DNA from: an uncultured Aeromonadales bacterium
GTDB taxonomy: Bacteria > Pseudomonadota > Gammaproteobacteria > Enterobacterales > Succinivibrionaceae
Assembly (NCBI GenBank): GCA_902782145.1
Contig: CACZLZ010000002.1
Location: 62,001-126,000, forward strand
DNA: 64,000 nt
Reading direction: 5' to 3'
Shown: piece by piece, positions 52,867-61,317 of the stretch
Numbering within the stretch: the first letter of the stretch is position 1
Layout: each line of letters begins with the position of its first letter
The notes under the pieces: model-generated
The model's database searches: none
Told to the model about the DNA's origin: nothing
The model's input: only the letters and a program-made list of their open reading frames with translations
Position numbers and translations under genes: made by a program

Positions 52867-53946
52867 TCAGAAATAACGGCGCCGATCCACGTCAGAGTTC
52901 TGGGCCCGGTCCCGGAGATAATGATCCATGAGAACCAATGCCAGCATGGCCTCGGCAATGGGCACCGCCCGGATCCCCACGCAGGGATCATGCCGTCCGC
53001 CGGTGCTGATCTCAGTGCTGTGGCCCTCAAGATCAATGGTCTCCCCGGGAATGGTGATGCTGGAGGTGGGCTTCAGGGCCACGGCAACCTCAATGGGGTT
53101 GCCGGTGCTGATCCCGCCCAGGATCCCGCCGTCATGGTTGGATCGGAACCCGCCGGAACTGATCAGATCCCGGTGCTCTGAACCCCGGTGGGCAGCAGCG
53201 GCAAAGCCGTCACCGATCTCCACGCCCTTGACAGCGTTGATCCCCATCATGGCCTTGGCAATGTCGGCGTCAAGACGGTCAAACACCGGCTCCCCCAGGC
53301 CTGAGGGCACGCCCCGGGCCAGGATCCGGATCTCCGCTCCCGCACTGTCACCGCATTTCTTCAGTTCCCTCAGGTAGTCCTCCACCTGCTGGAGTTTCTG
53401 GGGATCAGCAAAAAAGAAAGGGTTCAGACAGGACTGATCCATATTGACGAAATCCGCCGCTATGGTGCCGATCCGGGTGACACAGCCCCGGATCTCGACG
53501 CCCAGACGGTTCTTCAGGTATTTCCGGGCAATGGCACCCGCCGCCACCCGCATGGCGGTCTCCCGGGCGGAGGCCCGGCCGCCGCCCCGGTAGTCCCTGA
53601 AGCCGTACTTCTGCTGATAGGTGTAGTCGGCATGTCCGGGACGGAACTTGTTCATGATGGCGGAATAGTCCTGGGAGCGCTGATCCTCATTCCAGATCAC
53701 CAGTCCGATGGGAGTTCCGGTGGTCTTGCCCTCAAAGATCCCGGAGACAATGGTCACCTTGTCCTCCTCCCTGCGAGGGGAGGTGAAAGGACCGCCGGGC
53801 TTGCGGCGGTCCAGATCAGTCTGAATGTCCGCCTCGCACAGTTCCAGACCGGAGGGACAGCCGTCCACAATGGCCATCAGACCGGGACCGTGACTTTCCC
53901 CGCAGGTGGTCACCGTGAAATTCTGTCCAAATGTGTTTCCGGACAT
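52867..53946 (-). CDS. aroC: chorismate synthase
   Basis: The 359-residue flavoenzyme makes chorismate from EPSP in the last shikimate step. [21 protein letters not shown] (17-37), [40 protein letters not shown] and [20 protein letters not shown] are the FMN and substrate motifs. [16 protein letters not shown] and [20 protein letters not shown] complete the fold. Length matches E. coli AroC (361). AGGAGATAAC precedes the ATG. prmB lies 32 bases upstream on the same strand, the same pair as in E. coli; the mepA that follows there is found 10 kb away here. Confidence 0.98.
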   Translation of the reverse strand: MSGNTFGQNFTVTTCGESHGPGLMAIVDGCPSGLELCEADIQTDLDRRKPGGPFTSPRREEDKVTIVSGIFEGKTTGTPIGLVIWNEDQRSQDYSAIMNKFRPGHADYTYQQKYGFRDYRGGGRASARETAMRVAAGAIARKYLKNRLGVEIRGCVTRIGTIAADFVNMDQSCLNPFFFADPQKLQQVEDYLRELKKCGDSAGAEIRILARGVPSGLGEPVFDRLDADIAKAMMGINAVKGVEIGDGFAAAAHRGSEHRDLISSGGFRSNHDGGILGGISTGNPIEVAVALKPTSSITIPGETIDLEGHSTEISTGGRHDPCVGIRAVPIAEAMLALVLMDHYLRDRAQNSDVDRRRYF

Positions 53947-53978
53947 GTTATCTCCTATAGATAAGAATCAGTTACAAC

Positions 53979-54932
53979 TCAGGCGAACAGCCCGGCGTGC
54001 TTTTCCAGTTCCTCCCTGGAGACGGCAAACACGCCCACGCCGCCGTTCTTCAGCTCCGCCCACTCAAAGGCCACATCCGGATAAGCGGAGGCCAATGTCT
54101 CCATGCAATCCCCCACCTCGCAGATCAGGTAGCCTCCCGGCTGCAGGTGTCCGGGGGCGTCCCGCAGGATCCGCCGCACCAGATCCAGACCGTCGGCTCC
54201 TGCCTCCAGGGCCATCCGGGGCTCGGCCAGGAACTCCTCGGGAAGATCCGCCATCTCTTCCTCAGGCACATAGGGGGGATTGGAGACAATCACGTCGTAG
54301 CGCACTTCCGGATCCAGCTGATCAAAGAGATCCGATCTGATGGGAACCACCCGATTGGTCAGGCCATGGAGATCCACGTTGTAGGTGCACACATCGATGG
54401 CATCTTCAGACAGATCCACCGCATCCACCTCAATGCCCAGGCGCACCGCCATGAGGATGGCAAGGCAGCCGGAGCCTGTGCACAGATCAAGCCCCAGCTT
54501 CGCATCCGCCGGAAGATAGGGCACCAGACCGCCGCAGACAAGCTCGGCAATGGGGGAACGGGGAATAAGGACCCTCTCGTCCACATAGAACCGCAGACCC
54601 GCCAGGTAAGCCAGGTTGGTTATGTACGGAGTTGGCATGCGGTCAAAAATACGCATCCGCAGAACCTGGAAGATCTCCTTCCGCTCCCGGGAGGAAAGCG
54701 CAGCGTTCTCAAAGTCTTCCAGATCATCATAGTCAATGCCCAGCACATAACTGAGAAGCTGCCCCGCCTCCTGGCAGGGATCCTCGGATCCATGGCCGCA
54801 GAACACCCCGGATTTGGCAATGGCGGTGGTGAGATAGCGCAGCAAGTCCCCCAGGGTGGACATTTCCTCCGTGATCTCAGCCTGGATCACCTCCTCGGAA
54901 ACGAAATTGTAATCAGTAACAAAACTGTCCAT
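53979..54932 (-). CDS. prmB: 50S protein L3 glutamine methyltransferase
   Basis: The 317-residue enzyme methylates the N5 of a glutamine in ribosomal protein L3. ATG 54932 has GGAGGAGATCTG; the frame runs on upstream without family sequence. TLGDLLRYLTTAIAKSGVFCGHG is the PrmB-type N-terminal start. LGLDLCTGSGCLAILMAVRL near 147 binds S-adenosylmethionine, and VIVSNPPYVPEEE near 214 holds the catalytic NPPY at 218-221. PRMALEAGADGLDLVRRIL is the typical following segment. Length fits PrmB (310) rather than PrmC (277). It pairs with aroC as in E. coli. Confidence 0.95.
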   Translation of the reverse strand: MDSFVTDYNFVSEEVIQAEITEEMSTLGDLLRYLTTAIAKSGVFCGHGSEDPCQEAGQLLSYVLGIDYDDLEDFENAALSSRERKEIFQVLRMRIFDRMPTPYITNLAYLAGLRFYVDERVLIPRSPIAELVCGGLVPYLPADAKLGLDLCTGSGCLAILMAVRLGIEVDAVDLSEDAIDVCTYNVDLHGLTNRVVPIRSDLFDQLDPEVRYDVIVSNPPYVPEEEMADLPEEFLAEPRMALEAGADGLDLVRRILRDAPGHLQPGGYLICEVGDCMETLASAYPDVAFEWAELKNGGVGVFAVSREELEKHAGLFA

Positions 54933-55367
54933 CAGATCTCCTCCGAAGCCAGGGGCGGCATAAGGGCTGGACCGGGATCCGGCGGCCGTGAAGGCGCTTC
55001 CCACGACGAAAGATTATCTATGGGGGATCTGACAGTGTCAAGAACACAGCCCGGCCGGCGGGACTGGCGGCACAGAACATCACCCGGCCCCAGGGCTGGA
55101 ACGGAAGCGGATCAGGATGATCACGGACAGATCAACAGATCAGTGGGGATCGGGGATGAGACCTTCAGGAGGAACCGGATGTCAGCCTGAATTGGCAGCG
55201 GCTCACAGAGATACGCCCAAAAGCGGAAAACAAAAGGAAGTCAGGAAAGAAAGAGCTGTTCCGGAGGGAGGAGTTGCAGACAGATCGCCCGGCGCATTCC
55301 AGGGAACGGATCTGGAAGATCACGGGGTGTTCAGATAACCGGCGCCGGAGAGGCGAAAATGGCTCTG
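54933..55367. other. intergenic, no gene seen
   Basis: The 435 bases upstream of prmB are GC-rich with no believable frame on either strand. It should hold the prmB-aroC promoter, which I could not place. Confidence 0.4.
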
Positions 55368-55562
55368 TCAGGAGAGGGAACTTATCTGCCGGTTGATTTC
55401 CGTGACGGTGGCGTGGTGGATGGGATCTGCGCTTCGCGGCATGACCACACGCCCGTGCTCAAAGACATAGCCGCCGCGGCCGTTGATGTAAAGCCTTCCC
55501 TTAAAAAAGAATTTCACATACTTGGCCACAGCCTTCGGGGAATAATTTTTAAAAATTCTCAT
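55368..55562 (-). CDS. small ORF of unclear start
   Basis: From the first ATG (55562) the frame gives 64 residues, MRIFKNYSPKAVAKYVKFFF onward, with GRLYINGRGGYVFEHGRVVM in the middle. There is no ribosome site. The same frame is open back to TAA at 55683-55685, and the extra codons (IRSAFRGFHGCKTANSTEW, TLFRTTHRIQDLLP) look just as protein-like, giving 104 codons with no ATG, GTG or well-placed TTG. ATG CGA GGA AAT lies at the right place one base out of frame. So this may be a frameshifted gene, a gene with an unusual start, or a remnant. The family is not recognised. Confidence 0.45.
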   Translation of the reverse strand: MRIFKNYSPKAVAKYVKFFFKGRLYINGRGGYVFEHGRVVMPRSADPIHHATVTEINRQISSLS

Positions 55563-55715
55563 GGGCAACAGATCCTGGATCCGGTGGGTTGTGCGGAAGA
55601 GAGTCCATTCTGTGCTGTTGGCGGTCTTACATCCATGAAAACCGCGGAATGCGCTTCTTATTAATTTCCTCGCATATCCGGTTTATATTCCCCGCGGGCA
55701 AAAGTGCAACATTAT

Positions 55716-56180
55716 TTACATAAGAGAAAAGGAATTTGTCGTGCAGGTCACTGAGTAGAGCTCAGAGCCGGGCTTTTTCTCCAGCACATAGTAGTCACCG
55801 GGATCAAAGGTCCCCATGGCCGCAGGGCCGCACAGATCATTCACCAGGAGTCCCGCCAGGGGCATGTGGGTCACCGCCAGCACATGCTTTCCGGACTCGT
55901 CCAGATAGCGGAGGAAGTCGGACACCTCGCTGGAGGCATTGGGCACCAGCTCATCGGTGATCTGCACATGGCCGATTTCAAGGGATCCCTTGAGTTCATC
56001 CAGGGTCTCCAGTGCCCGGATGTAGGGGCTCACCATGGCAATGTCAAAATGCCCCCTGCCAGAGGACGCCAGCTGCCTGCCCCGGGCGGCGGCGTCTGCC
56101 CTGCCCTTCTCCGTGAGCCTGCGGTTGCGGTCACTGTAAGCCGGACTGTCTGCCTGGCCGTGACGTATAATAACAATCAT
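55716..56180 (-). CDS. sixA: phosphohistidine phosphatase SixA
   Basis: The 154-residue protein is a histidine phosphatase that removes phosphate from His residues of PTS or phosphorelay proteins. ATG 56180 has AGGAGGATGAG and gives MIVIIRHGQADSPAYSDRNR, with the catalytic RHG at 6-8. RRLTEKGRADAAARGRQL and AMVSPYIRALETLDELK follow, and VTHMPLAGLLVNDLCG carries the second catalytic His. Length is near that of E. coli SixA (161). It seems monocistronic. Confidence 0.93.
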   Translation of the reverse strand: MIVIIRHGQADSPAYSDRNRRLTEKGRADAAARGRQLASSGRGHFDIAMVSPYIRALETLDELKGSLEIGHVQITDELVPNASSEVSDFLRYLDESGKHVLAVTHMPLAGLLVNDLCGPAAMGTFDPGDYYVLEKKPGSELYSVTCTTNSFSLM

Positions 56181-56493
56181 CTCATCCTCCTGCTGTCTCC
56201 CCGGTGAGGCGGGATCCGCGTCCGGTCCCGGCACATCCGGCCTTCCCTAAGTCCCCGGCATTGTAGCACATGCACCCCGGACCGGGATCGGCACCGCGCC
56301 CGTCACCGGCAGTCAGCGACAGCAGTCCCCTTCTTTTCTTCTTATCTCCTCTGATCCCGCTCTCATGAACTCCGGATCACGCGCTCATGCCTCCCTGCCC
56401 ATCCGGTCCAGCAGAGTCCGCCAGCCCTGTCCACAGCCCGCCATGGATGCACCAGACCCGCCGGAATGCTCCCGGCACCCGGCGTGACATTTG
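56181..56493. other. intergenic, divergent spacer
   Basis: The GC-rich spacer between sixA and the moxR promoter contains no believable gene. Confidence 0.4.
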
Positions 56494-56542
56494 TCAAAAT
56501 TCCATTTTGATCAACACTTTTCCAGGGCAGACCCCTTATAAT
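56494..56542 (+). promoter_or_regulatory. moxR promoter with inverted repeat
   Basis: A perfect TATAAT lies at 56537-56542, about 40 bases before the moxR start. No good -35 is at 17 bases. Just upstream TCAAAAT (56494-56500) and ATTTTGA (56504-56510) form an inverted repeat, followed by TCAA to make TTGATCAA. It may bind an activator that replaces the -35 element. Confidence 0.5.
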
Positions 56543-56580
56543 ATCCCGCTGTAATTGAGCAACCACAAGGCGGAATTCAC

Positions 56581-57540
56581 ATGTTCAAAGACAAGGTTCA
56601 GGCGGTTCGCGAGTACCTGAGCTCACAGATCCTGGGACAGCTGGATCTGATTGACGGACTGATGCTGGCTCTGCTCTCCGACGGACACATTCTGGTGGAG
56701 GGACCTCCGGGCATTGCCAAGACCCGGGCCATCAAGGAGCTTTCCAAGTGCATCGAGGGCAAGTTCCACCGCATTCAGTTCACCCCGGATCTCCTGCCGG
56801 CGGATGTCACCGGCACGGATGTCTACCGTCCCCAGGACGGCTCCTTCGTCTTCCAGCCCGGCCCCCTGTTCCATCACCTGCTGCTGGCCGACGAGATCAA
56901 CCGGGCCCCGGCCAAGGTGCAGAGCGCCCTGCTGGAGGCCATGGCTGAAAAGCAGATCACCATCGGCAGGAAAACCTACACCCTGCCGGAGCTGTTCCTG
57001 GTCATGGCCACCCAGAACCCCCTGGAGCAGGAGGGAACCTACCCCCTGCCCGAGGCCCAGCTGGACCGCTTCATGCTCCACATCAAGATCGACTATCCCG
57101 ATGTGTCCGACGAGCTGAGCATCCTGCAGCTGAACCAGTATGAGGTCCGGCACCGCAGGGAGGAAAAGGAGCACCCGGTGCTGACCCAGAAGGAGCTGTT
57201 TGAGGCCCGGGCCAGCATCCTGGACGTGAAGGTCTCCGAGGAGCTGCAGAAATACATCGTGAACCTGGTCAACGCCACCCGCAACCCGGTGACGGTGAAC
57301 GGGGATCTGGCAAGGTGGATCTCCTACGGCGTCAGCCCCAGGGCCACCATCGCCATGTGCCGGTGCGCCTGCGCCCGGGCCTGGCTCAGCGACCGGGACT
57401 ACGTCACCCCCGACGATATCCAGGTATGCGCCTATCCGGTGATGCGCCACCGCATCATCATCAGCATGGAGGCTGAGGCCGACGGCATCAAGCCGGATGA
57501 CGTGATTGAGAAGATCCTGAGCCTGGTGGTTGTTGCATGA
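56581..57540 (+). CDS. MoxR-type AAA+ ATPase
   Basis: The 319-residue ATPase is the chaperone partner of VWA-domain proteins. HILVEGPPGIAKTRAIKELS holds the P-loop, HLLLADEINRAPAKVQSALLEAM the Walker B and adjoining MoxR signature, and LVMATQNPLEQEGTYPLPEAQLDRFM the sensor 1 and arginine-finger part. The C-terminal lid is ARWISYGVSPRATIAMCRCA. It is the first gene of a six-gene set: the DUF58 gene overlaps its stop by four bases. In MoxR systems the ATPase helps assemble or activate a VWA complex in the membrane. The operon has a separate promoter with a perfect -10. Confidence 0.94.
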   Translation: MFKDKVQAVREYLSSQILGQLDLIDGLMLALLSDGHILVEGPPGIAKTRAIKELSKCIEGKFHRIQFTPDLLPADVTGTDVYRPQDGSFVFQPGPLFHHLLLADEINRAPAKVQSALLEAMAEKQITIGRKTYTLPELFLVMATQNPLEQEGTYPLPEAQLDRFMLHIKIDYPDVSDELSILQLNQYEVRHRREEKEHPVLTQKELFEARASILDVKVSEELQKYIVNLVNATRNPVTVNGDLARWISYGVSPRATIAMCRCACARAWLSDRDYVTPDDIQVCAYPVMRHRIIISMEAEADGIKPDDVIEKILSLVVVA

Positions 57541-58394
57541 GCGCAGTGGAGCTGACCTTCGAGGATCTGGTCAACGTTCCACCCTCCAGCGTGGTTCTCC
57601 CCTCCAGCAAGGTCGCCAGCCCCCGCTTCGGCTTCCAGGCCTCCAGCGCCAAGGGAAGGGGCATGGAGTTTGATGAGGTCCGGCCCTATGTCCCGGGTGA
57701 CGATGTGCGCAACATCGACTGGTACATCACCGCCCGGTCCGGCCGGCCCCACACCAAGCTGTTCCGGGAGGAGCGGGACCGCTGCACCTACATCGTCACG
57801 GATCTCAGCGAAACCATGTACTTCGGCTCCCGGGGACAGCTCAAGTCCCGGGTGGCGGCACTGCTTTCAGCCTCCACAGCCTGGCAGAGCGTCCTGGGCC
57901 ATGACAAGGTGTCCTGCCTCATCATCACCGGCGACGAGATCGTCCGCACCAACCCGGGTGGACGCCACCACGACGTGCTGGACATCATCAAGAAGCTCCA
58001 TGCCAGCTACTGCAGCGGCCTTAAGGATCGGAGCTCCAGCCGTGAGCTGGTGGACGCCCTGCAGCTGCTCAGCGAGACCATCCGTCCAGGAAGCGTGGTG
58101 TACATTATTTCCGACTTCTACCGTCTCACCGCCAGGGCGGCGATGATCCTCCGGTACCTCAACCTCAACCACATAGTCTACTGCTACCAGATCTTTGACC
58201 GCATGGAGATCGAACTCAAGGATCCGGGCATGCTCTATGTGGACAACGGCAACAGCGTGGGCTATGTGGTCTGCCCGGACCGGAAGTTCACCGACGACTA
58301 CCGCAAGATCGGCATGCACCGCATGCGGGTGCTCTCAACCCAGCTCAAGCACTCCTGCCAGCGGTTCATCCGCATAGACGCCTCCAAGCAGTGA
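57537..58394 (+). CDS. DUF58 protein of the Bat operon
   Basis: The 285-residue protein is the soluble DUF58 type found next to MoxR. FGFQASSAKGRGMEFDEVRP and YVPGDDVRNIDWYITARSGRPHTK are the signature regions. Residues after 75 (RCTYIVTDLSETMYFGSR) form a degenerate VWA-like fold with T-DLSETM as remnant metal site; the rest has SVVYIISDFYRLTARAAMIL. It has no membrane segment, so it probably links the ATPase to the membrane VWA proteins. It overlaps moxR and is followed by the DUF4381-like gene after 34 bases. Confidence 0.9.
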   Translation: MSAVELTFEDLVNVPPSSVVLPSSKVASPRFGFQASSAKGRGMEFDEVRPYVPGDDVRNIDWYITARSGRPHTKLFREERDRCTYIVTDLSETMYFGSRGQLKSRVAALLSASTAWQSVLGHDKVSCLIITGDEIVRTNPGGRHHDVLDIIKKLHASYCSGLKDRSSSRELVDALQLLSETIRPGSVVYIISDFYRLTARAAMILRYLNLNHIVYCYQIFDRMEIELKDPGMLYVDNGNSVGYVVCPDRKFTDDYRKIGMHRMRVLSTQLKHSCQRFIRIDASKQ

Positions 58395-58428
58395 GCCGGC
58401 TCCCCCGGACGGGATCCGGAACCGCAAG

Positions 58429-58881
58429 ATGTACAACGTTGAAGAAATCAAAAACCTCGGTCTGAAGGACATTCATGTGGGACCTGATCCCACAGATCTG
58501 GGTGTCTATCTCTGGATCGCCGCAGGGGCGGTGCTGTGCCTTGCCCTGCTCTGGGTGATCCTCAGACACTGCATTCCCGTGTTCCGGGATCTGTCCCACC
58601 TGACCTCCGCCTTCCTCAGGGCAGACAACTTCGCCGGGGAAATGGGACGGATCCTGAAGAATGCCGCCCTGCGCTACTTCCCCCGGGAGAAGGTCGCGTC
58701 CCTGTCCGGGACCCGGTGGCTGGAGTTTCTGGATCACACAGGCCTGTGCCACCTGAGCCGGACCGTCAGCGACTGGGACAGCATGGCCTACGGCGGGCAC
58801 ATCCTCACCCGCAGCGAGCGCAGATCCCTGTACCGCCAGGGTTTCCTGTGGCTGTGCTCCAATGTCTGGAGAAGACCATGA
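58429..58881 (+). CDS. DUF4381-like membrane protein of the Bat operon
   Basis: The 150-residue protein has one membrane segment (LWIAAGAVLCLALLWVILRH, about 29-48) after a short periplasmic N-terminus with IHVGPDPTDLGVY. The cytoplasmic part has YFPREKVASLSGTRWLEFLD, the usual DUF4381 core, and ends at YRQGFLWLCSNVWRR. Proteins like this stand between DUF58 and BatA in gammaproteobacterial Bat operons. Its stop overlaps the BatA start (ATGA). Function is unknown but membership in the complex is very likely. Confidence 0.85.
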   Translation: MYNVEEIKNLGLKDIHVGPDPTDLGVYLWIAAGAVLCLALLWVILRHCIPVFRDLSHLTSAFLRADNFAGEMGRILKNAALRYFPREKVASLSGTRWLEFLDHTGLCHLSRTVSDWDSMAYGGHILTRSERRSLYRQGFLWLCSNVWRRP

Positions 58882-59813
58882 TCCAGATAAAGTACCCCTT
58901 TGTCCTCATCGTCCTGCTGCTGCCGTACCTCATCTACTACTTCTGGCCCCTGCGGGAGCCCAACCGCAAGCCCATCCAGCTGCCGTCTATCCCCCTGGTG
59001 AAGAACCGCAGCCCCCGGATCTCCCTGGTGCTGGTGGGGATCTGCGTCCTCAGCTACATCTGCCTGGCCCTGGCAGCCTGCCGCCCGGTGTTCATCGGCT
59101 CCCCGGTGCTGGTTAAGAAGGACAGCTACAACATCATGGTGGCGGTGGACGTGTCTCCCTCCATGGACATGAACGACATGGTCCACCACGGGATCCGCAC
59201 CACCCGCATGGACGTGCTGAAGGAGGAGCTGAAGGACTTCGCCGCCTCCCGGAAGGAGGACGGCTTCGGTCTCATCGTCTTTGCTGACAAGGCCTTCGTC
59301 ATGTCCCCGGTGACCCACGATCACCGGCTCTACAGCCAGTTTGTAGATGAACTGGCCACTAACCTGGCCGGCAACCTCACCTCCCTAGGAGACGCCGTGA
59401 TCCTGGCGGGTCAGACCCTGGCCAGCGAGAAAAACGCCAACAACGTGCTCATCCTCCTGACCGACGGCCGGGACACCTCCTCCCGGATCTCCGCAGACGA
59501 CGCGGTGACCTTTGCCCTGAACAACGGCATGAAGATCTACACCGTGGGCTACGGAGCCATGAACAACCTGGTCACCGAGCAGATGGACACGGAGATGCTG
59601 CAGAAGCTGGCCGAGGAGACCGGCGGAAGATTTTTCCGGGCCACTGATCCCGAGTCCCTCTCCCAGGCCTACTACAACATCTCCGCCAGCGAGCCCCGGC
59701 TCACCTCGGAAAGGTACTTCCAGCAGGTGCATGAGTTGTACTACATCCCCCTGCTGCTGTCCCTGCTGCTCTCCTTCGCCGCCGCCTATCTGATGAGGAG
59801 GCACTATGAGTAG
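58878..59813 (+). CDS. batA: BatA, membrane VWA protein
   Basis: The 311-residue protein has an N-terminal membrane pair (FVLIVLLLPYLIYYFWPL and ISLVLVGICVLSYICLALAA), a periplasmic VWA domain and a C-terminal membrane helix (YIPLLLSLLLSFAAAYLMRR). The metal site is complete: DVSPSMD near 89-95 (D-x-S-x-S) and later DGRDTSSR and ILLTDG. ATG 58878 overlaps the previous stop. BatA with BatB forms a complex linked to oxidative-stress or periplasmic fitness in other bacteria. The next gene starts eight bases before its stop. Confidence 0.9.
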   Translation: MIQIKYPFVLIVLLLPYLIYYFWPLREPNRKPIQLPSIPLVKNRSPRISLVLVGICVLSYICLALAACRPVFIGSPVLVKKDSYNIMVAVDVSPSMDMNDMVHHGIRTTRMDVLKEELKDFAASRKEDGFGLIVFADKAFVMSPVTHDHRLYSQFVDELATNLAGNLTSLGDAVILAGQTLASEKNANNVLILLTDGRDTSSRISADDAVTFALNNGMKIYTVGYGAMNNLVTEQMDTEMLQKLAEETGGRFFRATDPESLSQAYYNISASEPRLTSERYFQQVHELYYIPLLLSLLLSFAAAYLMRRHYE

Positions 59814-61317
59814 TTTCTTCATAGCCCGGCCCTGGTTCCTGGTACTCCTGGTGGTGCCGGTGCTCTTCTACCTCATCAGGTTCCGCCGGGTGAACTCATC
59901 CCAACAGATGATGCTGCCGGAGATCTTCAACTACTTCAACCGGGAGAACACCCGGAAGATCCGCCGGAACTTCAAACTCTTCGCCCTGCCCTGGATCCTG
60001 GGGGTGGTGGCCCTGTCCGGACCCACCATCAGGGATGAGAACACCCCCCTGTACCAAAATGAGGAGGTGTGGATCTGGGCCCTGGATCTGTCCAACTCCA
60101 TGCTGGCTGACGATATCAAGCCCAACCGCTACATGCAGATGCGCTACTCCCTGCTGCAGCTGCTGAACAAGGCCACCCCCAACAAGAAGATCGCCCTGGT
60201 GGTGTTTGCCGGCAACACCTACACCCTGGTACCCCCCACCAGCGACTTCAACACCCTGAGGACCTACATCCGCCAGCTGGATCCCTCGGTGATGCCCATG
60301 CAGGGCACGGATCTCATGCGGGCCGTCCAGCATGCCGACGCCATCCCCGCCAACATGGGGGTCAAGGGCAACATTCTGGTGGTGACCGACGGGGTGAGCC
60401 AGGAGAACGAGGCATTGAAACTGGCGGAATTCATCAGCCAGTCCGCCAACCGCTACTATCTGTATGTCATCGGCACCAATGAGGGATCCGCCCTGAAACT
60501 GGGCAACGGCTCCCTGCTTAAGGACTCCTCCGGGGAGATTGTGGTGGCCCGATCTAACCTGCGGAACGTGGAGACCCTGATCCAGAACTCCGGGATCAAA
60601 GCCTACAGTTTCCAGAACGAGCATGAGCTGGAGGGTCTGTTCCGCCTGGCCTCCTCCCAAAACCAGAGTGGGATGAATGACGTGTACCAGTCCACAGATC
60701 TGGGCTACTGGCTGGCCCTGCCCCTGCTACTACTGGCCCTGGTGTTCCGGCAGGGGTTCATTTTCGCCCTGGTCCTGGGGGTCATGGTGTCAGCGCTGAC
60801 AGTGCCGGGCACCGCCTATGCCGGCGATCTGGAAGGCATTGCCCTGTACAATGACGCCCGGTATGCCGAAGCCGCCGCTGAGTTTGACGATCCCGTGTGG
60901 CGGGGCAACGCCTATTACAAGGCCGGGGATTTTCCCCAGGCCATTGAGGCCTGGGAGACCTCCGGTAAGACCGCCGATCTGATGATCAGGTACAACCTGG
61001 CCAACGCCTATGCCATGATCGGCGAGGTGGAAAACGCCATCCTCCTGTACCAGCAGGTGCTGGAAACCGAGAACGAGCACAACTTTGACGCCAGGTACAA
61101 CCTGGAGCTGCTGAAGCGCCTGCAGATGCAGGAGATCGCCCGCCGCCACGCCGTCAGCGAGACCCCGGACATCGTCCGCACCGGCCGGATCCAGGACAAC
61201 GGCTGCAGCAAGGACACCGGCTGCCTGGCCATCAATCCCGAAAACCTCATCCGCAACCGCCTGCTCAACCTCCAACGGAAGAGCAGCCACAAGACAGGAC
61301 CAGCCCAGAGATGGTAG
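59806..61317 (+). CDS. BatB-BatC fusion: VWA plus TPR
   Basis: The 503-residue protein has the BatB layout: membrane helix near 8-25, a second near 57-72, the VWA domain with metal site LDLSNSMLADD (D-x-S-x-S) near 95 and VVTDGVSQE near 195, and a hydrophobic pair at about 300-330 (LALPLLLLALVFRQGFIFAL, GVMVSALTVPGTAYA). After AYAGDLEGIALYNDARYAEA comes a TPR block (to about 450; KAGDFPQAIEAWETSGK, NLANAYAMIGEVENAILLYQ), which is BatC in other genomes. So BatB and BatC are one chain here. The end is polar and Arg/Lys-rich. It overlaps both neighbours, so the complex is made in fixed order. Confidence 0.88.
   Translation: MSSFFIARPWFLVLLVVPVLFYLIRFRRVNSSQQMMLPEIFNYFNRENTRKIRRNFKLFALPWILGVVALSGPTIRDENTPLYQNEEVWIWALDLSNSMLADDIKPNRYMQMRYSLLQLLNKATPNKKIALVVFAGNTYTLVPPTSDFNTLRTYIRQLDPSVMPMQGTDLMRAVQHADAIPANMGVKGNILVVTDGVSQENEALKLAEFISQSANRYYLYVIGTNEGSALKLGNGSLLKDSSGEIVVARSNLRNVETLIQNSGIKAYSFQNEHELEGLFRLASSQNQSGMNDVYQSTDLGYWLALPLLLLALVFRQGFIFALVLGVMVSALTVPGTAYAGDLEGIALYNDARYAEAAAEFDDPVWRGNAYYKAGDFPQAIEAWETSGKTADLMIRYNLANAYAMIGEVENAILLYQQVLETENEHNFDARYNLELLKRLQMQEIARRHAVSETPDIVRTGRIQDNGCSKDTGCLAINPENLIRNRLLNLQRKSSHKTGPAQRW

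Noticed and set aside
56507..56536. TTGATC as the -35 of the moxR promoter
   Set aside because: It is 24 bases from the TATAAT, too far for sigma70.
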